From Priestia filamentosa (GTDB taxonomy: Bacteria > Bacillota > Bacilli > Bacillales > Bacillaceae_H), in assembly GCF_900177535.1 (NCBI RefSeq), contig NZ_FXAJ01000010.1, positions 1 to 64,000 on the forward strand: a DNA stretch of 64,000 nucleotides. The letters run 5' to 3'. Within the stretch, counting starts at the first letter, position 1; each line of letters starts with the position of its first letter. A program made the translations under genes and the position numbers. The notes under the pieces were generated by a model that was given only the letters and a program-made list of their open reading frames with translations, was not told where the DNA came from and made no database searches. This document shows, piece by piece, positions 25,841 through 33,943 of the stretch.

Positions 25841-27160
25841 TTACATAAATACATTTAGAAGGAGCACACACCCTAATCCAACGAGTGAAATAATCGTAAC
25901 CATAACAGACCATGTTTTAATCGTTTGTCCAATGGATAAATTAAAGTACTCTTTATAAATCCAAAATCCTGCATCATTTACATGTGAAAAAGTAATACTA
26001 CCTGCTCCAGCAGCTAATGCCATAAGTTCAGGGCTAACTCCTGAAACATTTACAAGCGGAGCCGCAATTCCTGCTGCAGTTAGGCCTGCTACTGTCGCAG
26101 AACCAAGAGAAACACGAAGAATGGCTGCAATTAACCATGTAAGCAGGAGGGGAGAAAGGTTCGTTCCTTCCATAAGATGAGCAATGTATTGATCAACTTT
26201 ACTATCAATTAGAATTTGTTTAAAGGCTCCGCCTCCACCGATAATAAGCAGAATCATCGCAATGGATGTGATAGATTCTGTTATCGTTTTCATAACGGAG
26301 TCCATTGTTTTCCCTTTATGAAGTCCAAAGGTAAAGATTCCAAGAAGAACGGCAATTAATAAAGCAATTGCTGGGTCTCCAATAAAACCGATATAGTGTA
26401 ATAAAGGAGATTTTGGGAAAAAGATTTCAACAAATGCATGAATAAACATTAAAATAACGGGAATTAGAGAAGTGAAAACGCTAACTCCAAATCCAGGCAT
26501 TTCTTTATCAGTAAGCTTTTTTGGATTAAAAAGCTCTTTTGGAATATCACATTGGAGATTTTCCTTTTTGAACATTTTTGTATATAAAACGCCACCGATT
26601 AACACAGCAGGAATAGCTGTCAGAATACCAACGAGCAACATCTTTCCAATGTTTGCATGGAAAATGACTGCAATAGCTGTCGGTCCTGGATGTGGAGGAA
26701 CAAATCCGTGCACCGTAATGAGAGCAGCTACAACGGGCATTCCAATATATAAAACAGGTAATCCAGCGCTAATAGCAACTGTAAAAACAAGTGGAATGAG
26801 TACGATGAATCCGGTTTCATAAAACAAAGCAATACCAACAACAAAAGCAGTAATAACGGTCGCAAGCTGAACTCTATTTTCCCCAAATTTGGCGATCAAC
26901 GTATCTGCAATACGCTGAGCCCCACCAGAATCAGCCATTAACTTCCCAAGCATAGTTCCAAAGCCAAGAACAAGAGCTAAATCCCCAAGCGTTGCCCCTA
27001 ATCCATCTTTTACAGATTCTAGTGCTTCAAGAGGAGCCATTCCCTCCATAATTCCAACTAGAATGGAAACAATAATAAGAGAGATAAATGCATTTAATCT
27101 AAAAACTGTGATAAGAAGTAGAAGTAAAGCTACCCCAATACAGATGATAACAATAGGCAT
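25841..27160 (-). CDS. GntP family sugar-acid permease
   Basis: 439-residue gluconate/H+ symporter-family transporter with about twelve membrane helices. Typical stretches are FGTMLGKLMADSGGAQRIA, HGFVPPHPGPTAIA and SATVAGLTAAGIAAP. ATG preceded by AGGAGG. Last gene of a minus-strand operon dehydrogenase-kinase-permease. Given those neighbours it more likely carries a four-carbon sugar acid such as threonate or erythronate than gluconate, which is an inference from context. Confidence 0.88.
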   Translation of the reverse strand: MPIVIICIGVALLLLLITVFRLNAFISLIIVSILVGIMEGMAPLEALESVKDGLGATLGDLALVLGFGTMLGKLMADSGGAQRIADTLIAKFGENRVQLATVITAFVVGIALFYETGFIVLIPLVFTVAISAGLPVLYIGMPVVAALITVHGFVPPHPGPTAIAVIFHANIGKMLLVGILTAIPAVLIGGVLYTKMFKKENLQCDIPKELFNPKKLTDKEMPGFGVSVFTSLIPVILMFIHAFVEIFFPKSPLLHYIGFIGDPAIALLIAVLLGIFTFGLHKGKTMDSVMKTITESITSIAMILLIIGGGGAFKQILIDSKVDQYIAHLMEGTNLSPLLLTWLIAAILRVSLGSATVAGLTAAGIAAPLVNVSGVSPELMALAAGAGSITFSHVNDAGFWIYKEYFNLSIGQTIKTWSVMVTIISLVGLGCVLLLNVFM

Positions 27161-27227
27161 GTTGTACCTCCTAAGTTGTAAGATATGGCATCTATTAAAC
27201 TAGCAGCCTAATAGATGCCTTTTATCA

Positions 27228-28667
27228 TTATGAAAGCATTTCGACAACTTCTCTTAATGTAGAAACTTCTCCAACATTTCCAGGGAAGATAATATAAGCC
27301 ATGTGCGGGAATTTACTTTCTTCACCTGTTAACCAAACAGGGATACCTGGTTTAATTTGACCTGCAACAGTAGCACGCTGTACAGAAAGACCATTAACTC
27401 CAATGTCACTAGACGTTATTCCACCTTTAGCAATGATAAATCGAGGCTTTACTTTCAAGAGTTTGACAATGCTTGTGACAGCTTCTGAAATCTTAACAGA
27501 AAGCTCAAGCTCCTCTTCTTTTTTGTTCTCGCCAAGATCAAGTCGTTCTCTTCGTGTATAAACAGCTACTGTCTTTCCATCAGCAATGAGCTGTTCACAT
27601 TGATATAAAACACGGTCTCGTTCTTTTTTAAATTTTTCAGGATGTAAGACAAGATGTGTATCAAATTGGATGAAGTCGATGAACTCACATTGTTTTAACT
27701 GCTCAAGTTGCTGAGTTGTTTTTTGTACATGAGAACCGATTAAAATAAGGCCACCATGTTCAGATGATTCAACAAGTTCACTTTTTGTTAGTAAACCACG
27801 GTCAGCTACTCCACCAATAATTTTTGTAATGGCAGCAGCAGTGCGGAACATATAATTTTTGCCGTTTTTCATAGCTCTAATAAGGGCAATCGTTACGACC
27901 ATTACATCAACATAATCTACAGCATTTACAATAACTTTATTGAAGTCTTTTACTTTGAGGAGCTGTTCTGTAAGATAGTCAATGTCCAATGCTCGAATAT
28001 GTTCTAATGTTAAATACGTTGCGTTTTCTGCTGTAAACCTGCCCTCTGTTTTTTCTTCAATCCACTCTCCTAGATGAGAGCTTTTATAACCAAATGTGCG
28101 GTCTTTGGCAAATTCAGTTTCACCAGCAGGTACAAGAGTTTCTCCATCTTGAACATAGTGAATATTATCGATAGTGTAGCGGCCGCCTTCTTTAAAGAAA
28201 GGGAAAATAACTTCACCATCAAACATCAGGTTTGTTTTGTTTTCCACGGTTTCTTTTAATACTTCAGTTTCAAGTGGGTAATGACCTCGAAGGGTTGAAT
28301 CACCACGGCTTACAATAATGAATTCCTTATTTAACTCCTTTGCAACTGTTGCAATATGTTCAGCAATCTTTTGATGTTCCTCCTCTGTTTTAGAAGCGGA
28401 AAAAGCCCGTGAATTTGTAAGGATAAAAAACATGCTGTTTTTTTCCGAAAACCCTTTTTTAATGCTTTCTACTGACCAATCTGTGTACACAGAAATATTG
28501 TTTACGGTTTGAACACCTGTTGGATCATCATCAAGGACGATGATTTTCTTGTTTAATGTTAAAAGCTCGTCTTGAAGCTGTTTTTGTATTTTAGATGTTT
28601 CAAGAGATGGGATATTGTCTAAAGTAGATTTTACTTCTCTTAATTGTTTAGAGTTTTGTACTTTCAA
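27228..28667 (-). CDS. Four-carbon acid sugar kinase (DUF1537, OtnK/DtnK-like)
   Basis: 479 residues of the DUF1537 ATP-dependent kinase family. The N-terminal domain has the signature VLDDDPTGVQTV (residues about 45-56) and SRGDSTLRGHYPLE; the C-terminal nucleotide-binding domain has FIIAKGGITSSDIG and VWLTGEESKFP. Family members phosphorylate 3-oxo-tetronate, D-threonate or D-erythronate at O4. TTG start with GGGAGGG seven bases upstream, overlapping the end of the dehydrogenase gene by 20 bases, so the pair is translationally coupled. The dehydrogenase neighbour favours 3-oxo-tetronate 4-kinase (OtnK). There is an N-terminal extension of about 40 residues before the DDDPTG motif. Confidence 0.88.
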   Translation of the reverse strand: MKVQNSKQLREVKSTLDNIPSLETSKIQKQLQDELLTLNKKIIVLDDDPTGVQTVNNISVYTDWSVESIKKGFSEKNSMFFILTNSRAFSASKTEEEHQKIAEHIATVAKELNKEFIIVSRGDSTLRGHYPLETEVLKETVENKTNLMFDGEVIFPFFKEGGRYTIDNIHYVQDGETLVPAGETEFAKDRTFGYKSSHLGEWIEEKTEGRFTAENATYLTLEHIRALDIDYLTEQLLKVKDFNKVIVNAVDYVDVMVVTIALIRAMKNGKNYMFRTAAAITKIIGGVADRGLLTKSELVESSEHGGLILIGSHVQKTTQQLEQLKQCEFIDFIQFDTHLVLHPEKFKKERDRVLYQCEQLIADGKTVAVYTRRERLDLGENKKEEELELSVKISEAVTSIVKLLKVKPRFIIAKGGITSSDIGVNGLSVQRATVAGQIKPGIPVWLTGEESKFPHMAYIIFPGNVGEVSTLREVVEMLS

Positions 28668-29562
28668 CGTTTTTCCCTCCCACTTCTACATTTGCTAGCT
28701 TTTCATAATACTGAACAATGCCTCCATGATCATCTCTTGACTTTCCATCTACTGTTAAGGCATGGAAAATTTCAAGAAGCTGACTTGTAAGTGGGAGAGG
28801 GACACCAATACTATGAGCAGTATCCATTACATTTGTAATGTCTTTCATATTGATATCAATTCGTCCACCTGGTACGAAATTTCGTTCTAAAATAAGCGGA
28901 ACTTTAGCGTCCAGAACAGTGCTTCCTGCAAGCCCTCCGCGAATGGCTTCATACATTTTTTTAACGTCAATTCCTGCTTTTGTAGCTAGCACAAGTGCTT
29001 CAGACATAGCAGCAATGTTCAAGTTTACGATAATCTGATTGGCAAGCTTTGCTGTAGCACCGCTTCCATTGCCTCCAACCAGGATCGTATTTTCACCTAG
29101 CGTATCAAAAATAGATTTAACGCTTTCAAAATGCTCGGGCTTTCCACCGACCATAATAGAAAGTGTTCCATCAATTGCTTTTGGTTCTCCACCACTAACA
29201 GGGGCATCAAGCATAGCCAGCTCTTTCTGCTCAAGAGCTGTCGCAATTTCAATACTGTCTACAGGAGATAGAGAGCTCATATCAATTATAATTGTTCCTG
29301 CTTTTGCGTAATGAATAAGTCCATCTTCCCCAAGCACAACTTCTTTAACATGCTTGGCGCTTGGAAGCATTGTAATAATGACATCACTTTGCTTTGCTAC
29401 TTCCTCAAGAGATGTAGCATCTACTCCGCCTAAGCTCACAACTTCTTGTACTGCTTCTTTATTTATATCGTAGGCAATAACTGTTTGCCCTGCTTTTAAT
29501 AAGTTAAGTGCCATCGGCTTTCCCATGATGCCTAAACCGATAAATCCAACTTGCTTTTTCAT
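28648..29562 (-). CDS. 3-hydroxyisobutyrate dehydrogenase-like, probably L-threonate dehydrogenase
   Basis: 304-residue beta-hydroxyacid dehydrogenase. The NAD site is VGFIGLGIMGKPMALNLLKAG, the substrate-binding segment is LDAPVSGGEPKAIDGTLSIMVGG, and the catalytic Lys lies in GATAKLANQIIVN. ATG preceded by GGAGG. In the described LtnD-OtnK-OtnC pathways an enzyme of this family oxidises L-threonate to 2-oxo-tetronate, and OtnI/OtnK/OtnC continue. Its close coupling to a DUF1537 kinase makes this role likely. D-glycerate or tartronate semialdehyde metabolism is the main alternative, as GarR is in the same family. Confidence 0.82.
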   Translation of the reverse strand: MKKQVGFIGLGIMGKPMALNLLKAGQTVIAYDINKEAVQEVVSLGGVDATSLEEVAKQSDVIITMLPSAKHVKEVVLGEDGLIHYAKAGTIIIDMSSLSPVDSIEIATALEQKELAMLDAPVSGGEPKAIDGTLSIMVGGKPEHFESVKSIFDTLGENTILVGGNGSGATAKLANQIIVNLNIAAMSEALVLATKAGIDVKKMYEAIRGGLAGSTVLDAKVPLILERNFVPGGRIDINMKDITNVMDTAHSIGVPLPLTSQLLEIFHALTVDGKSRDDHGGIVQYYEKLANVEVGGKNVESTKL

Positions 29563-29635
29563 TTTAACAACCTCCGAACTTAGTTCATTTTGTTGTATCC
29601 GTTTTCAATAACTATTTAATCATAAAATTTTATTT

Positions 29636-29666
29636 TTGTATACAATTTAATTAAAAATGTATACAT
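29636..29666. promoter_or_regulatory. Paired GntR operator: TTGTATACAA and ATGTATACAT
   Basis: Two perfect 10-bp palindromes at 29636-29645 and 29657-29666, centres 21 bp apart, in the divergent region between the dehydrogenase and GntR genes. The GTATAC core is typical of FCD-type GntR operators. Confidence 0.75.
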
Positions 29667-29805
29667 TAATTTTTATTTTGTACTCATTTTTGATGTTAAA
29701 GCGGGGGATATGATTGTCTTTTGCTTTATTTTTGGTATGATTAAGGAAACTAGCTATTTCATGAGTGAAGGGAATTTCTTATAAACAAAAGGTGGATTAA
29801 TATTG

Positions 29806-30417
29806 ATGAATGAAAAGAAGAAAGCAAATCATCAATCATATGAACTTATTCGAGATAAGATATTGAGTGGGGAATTAGCGAGTGGTACAAAGATCACCGA
29901 AGAAAAACTGGCTAATGATTTAGGATTTAGCCGTACTCCCATTCGAGAATCCATTAGAAGATTAGAATATGAAGGGCTTATTGTGAAGAAGAAAGTTCTA
30001 AAACCGACGGAAAAGAACTTACGTGATATTTTCCAGGTACGCATGCTCCTGGAGAGTCATGCAGCTAAAAGTGCAGCAATATATGCTTCACAAGAAGACC
30101 TAGATGCTTTGCTTCAATGCGTAGAGACAGGAAAGAACGGTTCATATGAAGAAATTATGGAAGCAAATGAACGTTTCCATCAAATTATTGTTCAAAAAAG
30201 TGGAAATGAGGTACTAATTGATACAATTGATCGGATGCAGTCGATTATCTATCTTTTTCGCCGAACAGTTGTTTCTTATGATAGACCGTTCCTTATTGAA
30301 GAACATGAAGAGATTTATCAAGCAATTAGGAATCGAGAAATGGATAAAGCAGCAGAACTGATGAGGAGTCATTTGCAAAAAGACTTAGATTTTTGTCTTC
30401 ATTTGCTTCATAACTAG
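29806..30417 (+). CDS. GntR family regulator (FCD/FadR subfamily)
   Basis: 203 residues with the N-terminal GntR HTH (YELIRDKILSGELASGTKIT, KLANDLGFSRTPIRESIRRLE) and an all-helical FCD ligand domain whose metal-ligand His residues are visible (ANERFHQII, RSHLQKD). Start is ATG at 29806 or TTG at 29803; AAGGTGG allows either. Divergent from the sugar-acid operon, it is the likely repressor acting on the two GTATAC palindromes. Confidence 0.87.
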   Translation: MNEKKKANHQSYELIRDKILSGELASGTKITEEKLANDLGFSRTPIRESIRRLEYEGLIVKKKVLKPTEKNLRDIFQVRMLLESHAAKSAAIYASQEDLDALLQCVETGKNGSYEEIMEANERFHQIIVQKSGNEVLIDTIDRMQSIIYLFRRTVVSYDRPFLIEEHEEIYQAIRNREMDKAAELMRSHLQKDLDFCLHLLHN

Positions 30418-30421
30418 AGGG

Positions 30422-30458
30422 AAAAGACGTCTACTTTTACAGTAGGCGTCTTTTTTTC
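30422..30458 (+). terminator. Terminator of the GntR gene
   Basis: AAAAGACGTCTAC and GTAGGCGTCTTTTTTT, just after the stop codon. Confidence 0.9.
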
Positions 30459-30559
30459 TTAGAAGGAATACCAATAATATAATCACAGGTAATATCACAC
30501 AAAGGGATAAACCTCCAATAAGGAGTTGGTTTTTTATATTAAAATTGACTTCATTAAAG

Positions 30560-30594
30560 TTAACCAGTAAACCAAAAAATATTAACCAGTTAAC
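30560..30594 (+). promoter_or_regulatory. Repeated TTAACCAGT boxes at the MarR promoter
   Basis: TTAACCAGTAAAC (30560-30572) and TTAACCAGTTAAC (30582-30594) lie 22 bases apart downstream of a TTGACT -35-like element (30545-30550). The second is palindromic (TTAAC-CA-GTTAA). Probable autoregulatory operator of the MarR gene at 30613. Confidence 0.5.
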
Positions 30595-30612
30595 ATTTTT
30601 AGGGGGAAAGCA

Positions 30613-31077
30613 ATGAATTCTACACAAAAACAAGAAGCATTAAAAGCCATTGAACAGTTTACTATTCAGAAAGAGAAAGCAGCGAAGTCTTCAACTGGAA
30701 TAGATGAATTAAAAGGGAAATGGACGCTCACTCAGCTGCATATTTTAGCGCTTATTTCAGATTATCCAACAGAAGCAAACAACACCTTTCTCTCTAGAAA
30801 TCTACATATTACAAAACCTGCAGTTACAAAAGCGGTAAAACTTTTATTAGAGAAAAAGATGATTGTTCGAGAGCATAAAGAAGGCGACCGGAAGTCTGTT
30901 TATTACTGTTTAACAGATGAAGGAAAAAAGCTAGCTCTTTTACATGAAGAGCTACATATGAAGGCAGAACAAAGATATTATGATTTGTTTGAGGAATTCA
31001 ATAAAGAAGAGCTTACAGTGATTACAACGTTCTTAAAAAGGTGGACAGAAACAATTAGTGAGGAGAATAGAAAATGA
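30613..31077 (+). CDS. MarR family transcriptional regulator
   Basis: 154 residues with a winged helix (LSRNLHITKPAVTKAVKLLLEKKMI) and the wing motif KEGDRKSVYYCLTDEGK. ATG preceded by AGGGGGAA. The stop overlaps the start of the next, frameshifted SnoaL-like gene (ATGA). Since the only partner gene is broken, current target genes are unclear beyond its own promoter. Confidence 0.85.
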   Translation: MNSTQKQEALKAIEQFTIQKEKAAKSSTGIDELKGKWTLTQLHILALISDYPTEANNTFLSRNLHITKPAVTKAVKLLLEKKMIVREHKEGDRKSVYYCLTDEGKKLALLHEELHMKAEQRYYDLFEEFNKEELTVITTFLKRWTETISEENRK

Positions 31078-31480
31078 ATAAAAATGAAGTATATACGTTT
31101 TTGTCGAACATGTATAAAGACGTCTTATTAGATTTAAATGTTAATAAAGTTTCTCAGTATTTCTCACCAGATTATATCCAAGTAACAGACGGAGTACAGT
31201 CCAACTTAAACGAGTTTTTAAACCACTTACTTACGTTAAAAAACATTGTAAAATCTCTTTCTCAATCATCTTTTATCACTTTTTATATGATGAGGAAGAA
31301 GGAGCTGTAACATTAAGATACGACGTTAACATAGAGAAGAGAACGGGTGAAACAGGAAAGGTAGAAGTTATTGCTATCTTTACACTAATTGACGGAAAGA
31401 TTGTAAGGTGTCATGAATTAACATGTCCATTAAAAAATAAAGAAGAATTTGGAGATATTGGGAGTATAAACAAGTTGTAA
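31074..31480 (+). pseudogene. SnoaL/NTF2-like gene broken by a -1 frameshift
   Basis: Begins with an ATGA overlap with the MarR stop: MNKNEVYTFLSNMYKDVLL... and runs 78 codons to a TAA at 31308. The same protein continues in the -1 frame (LYDEEEGAVTLRYDVNIEK, IAIFTLIDGKIVRCHELT) to a TAA at 31478-31480, giving about 135 residues if one base is restored near 31279-31286, in the T-rich stretch CACTTTTTAT. The fold pattern (YFSPDYIQVTDG, then a central sheet ending GKIVRCHE) is that of a SnoaL-like domain. Likely a one-base loss in a homopolymer, or a sequencing error; the local heptamer is not a good -1 slippery site. Confidence 0.75.
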
Positions 31481-31487
31481 ATAGGTA

Positions 31488-31516
31488 AACCAGCATTATT
31501 AAATATGCTGGTTTTT
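31488..31516 (+). terminator. Terminator after the MarR-SnoaL pair
   Basis: AACCAGCAT, loop, ATGCTGGTT with a T6 tail, eight bases after the ancestral stop codon. Confidence 0.88.
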
Positions 31517-31543
31517 TAATTTAATAAAAGGTTATTAAGTGAC

Positions 31544-31572
31544 TTGACAAAATGTTCAGAATGTTATTGTAT
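31544..31572 (+). promoter_or_regulatory. Orphan promoter-like element
   Basis: TTGACA (31544-31549), then TTGTAT at 17 bases or TATATA at 20 bases, with a GTATA...TATAC inverted repeat at 31569-31586 and an AAGGAG at 31597-31602. No start codon or gene follows; the next element is the terminator of a convergent gene. Probably a relic. Confidence 0.35.
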
Positions 31573-31618
31573 ATAAATGTTTATACTACTCTATTTAAGG
31601 AGTGCTCAATAGGAAAGT

Positions 31619-31660
31619 AAAAAAGCGTGGAGGACAGGAGTGTTTTCCACGCTTTTTATA
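31619..31660 (-). terminator. Terminator of the Mn catalase gene
   Basis: AAAAAAGCGTGGA and TCCACGCTTTTT on either side of a 14-base loop, directly downstream of the minus-strand stop. Confidence 0.85.
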
Positions 31661-31661
31661 T

Positions 31662-32501
31662 TTACATAGTATTTGGTCGTAAATCTTTAGGAGGGGTGTT
31701 ATGAATATAAGAAGGGGCCGGTTTAAGTTTTGGTTTACCACCATATGCTTGAGGGTTTTGTACATATTGAAAAGTTCCTTCCCCATCCATGCTTGGTCCG
31801 CTAGCCCATCTTCCTGTTGCACTTTTATCTCCTTCAGAGAAGTTAAATAGAACATGAGATACTTCACGTTTTTCGAGTTGACGAGGAAATGTACTTGGAA
31901 CAACAACGTTTTCTTTTGCTTCCAGCTCTTTAATTGCTGCAATCCATTGATTTTGATGCATTGTGTCGCGAGCGATAAGCCATGAAAGCATATCTTTTAC
32001 ACCGCGATCATTTGTGGCTTCATAAAGCCTTACAACTTGAAGACGTCCTTGTGATTCTGCATTTAAGTTAGCACGAAAATCTGCAAGTAGGTTGCCGCTT
32101 GCGATAATATAGCCAGCATGCCATCTGTTTCCAAGGCTATCAGCAGGCATCGCACCTAATCCTGAAACAATTGCATGTTGGGGATTCATTCCACCAAGGA
32201 TAGCGCCAAGTACAGGATCTTTAGCAGCGTCCTCAAGATCTCCAACAGGTGCCCCATCAAGTAGGCGAGCAATCATTGTTGCGAGCATCTCAATGTGTGC
32301 AAGCTCTTCTGCTCCTGTATCCATAAGTAAGTCTTTATATTTTCCATCTCCTCGTACGCTCCAGCCTTGAAACAAATACTGAAGGGCAACGGAAATCTCA
32401 CCAAATTGTCCTCCTAAAACTTCTTGAAGCTGTTTTGCAAAAAGTGGGTCTGGGCGCTCTGGTTTTGCACGATATTGAAGTTCCTTTGTATGAAAAAACA
32501 A
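31662..32501 (-). CDS. Manganese catalase (YdbD-like)
   Basis: 279-residue non-heme dimanganese catalase that breaks down hydrogen peroxide. All five metal ligands of the family are in place: Glu35, Glu66, His69 (EELAHIE), Glu149 and His182 (TMHQNQW). The C-terminal tail is proline-rich. TTG start with AAGGAGG seven bases upstream. Downstream of ctaB on the same strand, with a 35-base inverted repeat just before the SD. Relatives in Bacillus include SigB-controlled YdbD and the spore-coat CotJC; the length and sequence fit YdbD better. Confidence 0.92.
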   Translation of the reverse strand: MFFHTKELQYRAKPERPDPLFAKQLQEVLGGQFGEISVALQYLFQGWSVRGDGKYKDLLMDTGAEELAHIEMLATMIARLLDGAPVGDLEDAAKDPVLGAILGGMNPQHAIVSGLGAMPADSLGNRWHAGYIIASGNLLADFRANLNAESQGRLQVVRLYEATNDRGVKDMLSWLIARDTMHQNQWIAAIKELEAKENVVVPSTFPRQLEKREVSHVLFNFSEGDKSATGRWASGPSMDGEGTFQYVQNPQAYGGKPKLKPAPSYIHNTPPKDLRPNTM

Positions 32502-32520
32502 GTAAGCTCCTCCTTATCTT

Positions 32521-32555
32521 CCTATGAATAGTCACATATGTAACTTATTCATAGG
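32521..32555 (-). promoter_or_regulatory. 35-base near-palindrome before the Mn catalase SD
   Basis: CCTATGAATA (32521-32530) and TATTCATAGG (32546-32555) are exact complements, and the centre contains ACATATGT. The element lies 6 bases from the SD in the mRNA leader or promoter region. It could be an operator or an mRNA hairpin; there is no T run, so it is not a terminator. Confidence 0.6.
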
Positions 32556-32612
32556 GGGATAAAGAAATGCTTACTTGTTAGAAAACATATATATATAATG
32601 TGAGAAGATGTA

Positions 32613-33530
32613 TTAGACAAACATCCCAATTAATGAGTAAACAATAACTGTTGAGAACAACAATGTCATGTGAACAAGAGAGAAAATAAACATTGATGTT
32701 GCCCATTTTTCTCCATTCATTTTCTTATAACCAAACAAGCTTAGTCCTAGCCATAAAAGTCCTAAAATGAGAGAGACAATTGTAAGCCCTAAGCTTAGTG
32801 GCAGGAAGAGAAAGCTTGTAGCTATAAGAACAATAAGATATACGTTTGTTTGTACATATGTTCTTTTGAATCCTTTTACAACTGGAAGCATTGGAACATT
32901 TGCTGCTTTATAGTCATCATGTTTACGTATCGCAATGGCGTAGAAGTGAGGCATTTGCCAAATAAGTGTGATTACAAAAAGTCCAATAATAGCTGGATTT
33001 GTTACATCCTGACTAATTGCAGCCCAACCAATTAATGGAGGAGTTGCGCCTGAAATACTACCGATCTCTGTGTTGTAAATTGTTCTGCGTTTGCTCCACA
33101 TTGTATAAGGTACAAGATAGAAAAACAGTCCAAGAAAGCCGAAAAGAGCAGCCATTGGTGTTGCTAAAGCTAAAGCTATTAATCCAAGTACAGCTAAAGA
33201 AATGCCGAGCCATAATACTGTACTTGTCTTAATTTCACCTGTTACAGTGGGTCTATCTTGAGTACGTTTCATTAAAGAGTCAATATCGCGGTCATAGAGG
33301 TTATTTAAAGCCCCCGCAGCACCCATAACAAAGATAGATCCTATCAAAGCAAACAAAAGCTCCGGTAACTTATCAATTAGCGTGAGATTGTACGTAGAGA
33401 GAGCTAATGTAAGTCCAGCAAGCATTGTAATTAAATTTGATTTAATAATTCCAGTTTTCACTGTCTGCTTTAGGATCGTCCAAGAAGTTCGTTGTTCTGT
33501 TGTAACGAGATTTTCTTCCCTTGCTATCAT
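32613..33530 (-). CDS. ctaB: Protoheme IX farnesyltransferase (heme O synthase)
   Basis: 305-residue integral membrane prenyltransferase converting heme B to heme O for terminal oxidases. The prenyl-diphosphate site is NNLYDRDIDSLMKRTQDRP; the second conserved loop YTMWSKRRT...GATPPLIGW is also present, within about nine helices. ATG preceded by AAGGAGCGAGG. It is not next to ctaA or the ctaCDEF oxidase genes here, so it may be the second, stand-alone copy that some Bacillus species carry. Confidence 0.94.
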   Translation of the reverse strand: MIAREENLVTTEQRTSWTILKQTVKTGIIKSNLITMLAGLTLALSTYNLTLIDKLPELLFALIGSIFVMGAAGALNNLYDRDIDSLMKRTQDRPTVTGEIKTSTVLWLGISLAVLGLIALALATPMAALFGFLGLFFYLVPYTMWSKRRTIYNTEIGSISGATPPLIGWAAISQDVTNPAIIGLFVITLIWQMPHFYAIAIRKHDDYKAANVPMLPVVKGFKRTYVQTNVYLIVLIATSFLFLPLSLGLTIVSLILGLLWLGLSLFGYKKMNGEKWATSMFIFSLVHMTLLFSTVIVYSLIGMFV

Positions 33531-33720
33531 ATTTCCTCGCTCCTTTTTATAATAGTAAGTAACCTAAAAATAGTGCTTGTATTGTTCTAATAGCTAAAAA
33601 AACAGCCCTGTTTTTTGCTGAAAAATTTTTATAGACTACTCGGGTATATTAATGTTATATTCAAATATTGTCAAGAAAAGGAGTTGGAAAAAAGGGCGAA
33701 AAAAGCGCTTATATAGCTTA

Positions 33721-33734
33721 TAAAAACGCTTTCT
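33721..33734. promoter_or_regulatory. cre-like site upstream of ctaB
   Basis: TAAAAACGCTTTCT agrees with the CcpA-site consensus except at the second and last positions. It lies about 190 bases upstream of ctaB; the link is weak. Confidence 0.3.
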
Positions 33735-33943
33735 ATAAAATTGTGCTAATTTGTCCACTTTCTCAATCTATTCTCAATTATAACCGTAAAAAAATTCCTT
33801 ATTCATAGTATGCTGGAAGTAATGTAAAACATGAGAAAATATTAAAAGAAAAAATAGACAATATAAGGTATAAGTTGGACGGACATTCATATATTTTTCT
33901 TTATAATATGAATTTATATATAAAATTAAGGAGGAATAGACAT

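Noticed and set aside
30385-30633. Minus-strand 82-codon open frame with a hydrophobic stretch opposite the GntR terminator and MarR promoter
   Set aside because: It runs through the GntR terminator and overlaps the MarR promoter and operator repeats. No SD precedes its first ATG, and its C-terminal part is the complement of a hairpin. Judged accidental.
31270-31300. Programmed -1 ribosomal frameshift in the SnoaL-like gene
   Set aside because: The zero-frame heptamer T TTT TAT does not allow re-pairing of the second codon after a -1 slip, and no stimulatory stem is evident. A simple one-base loss is more likely.
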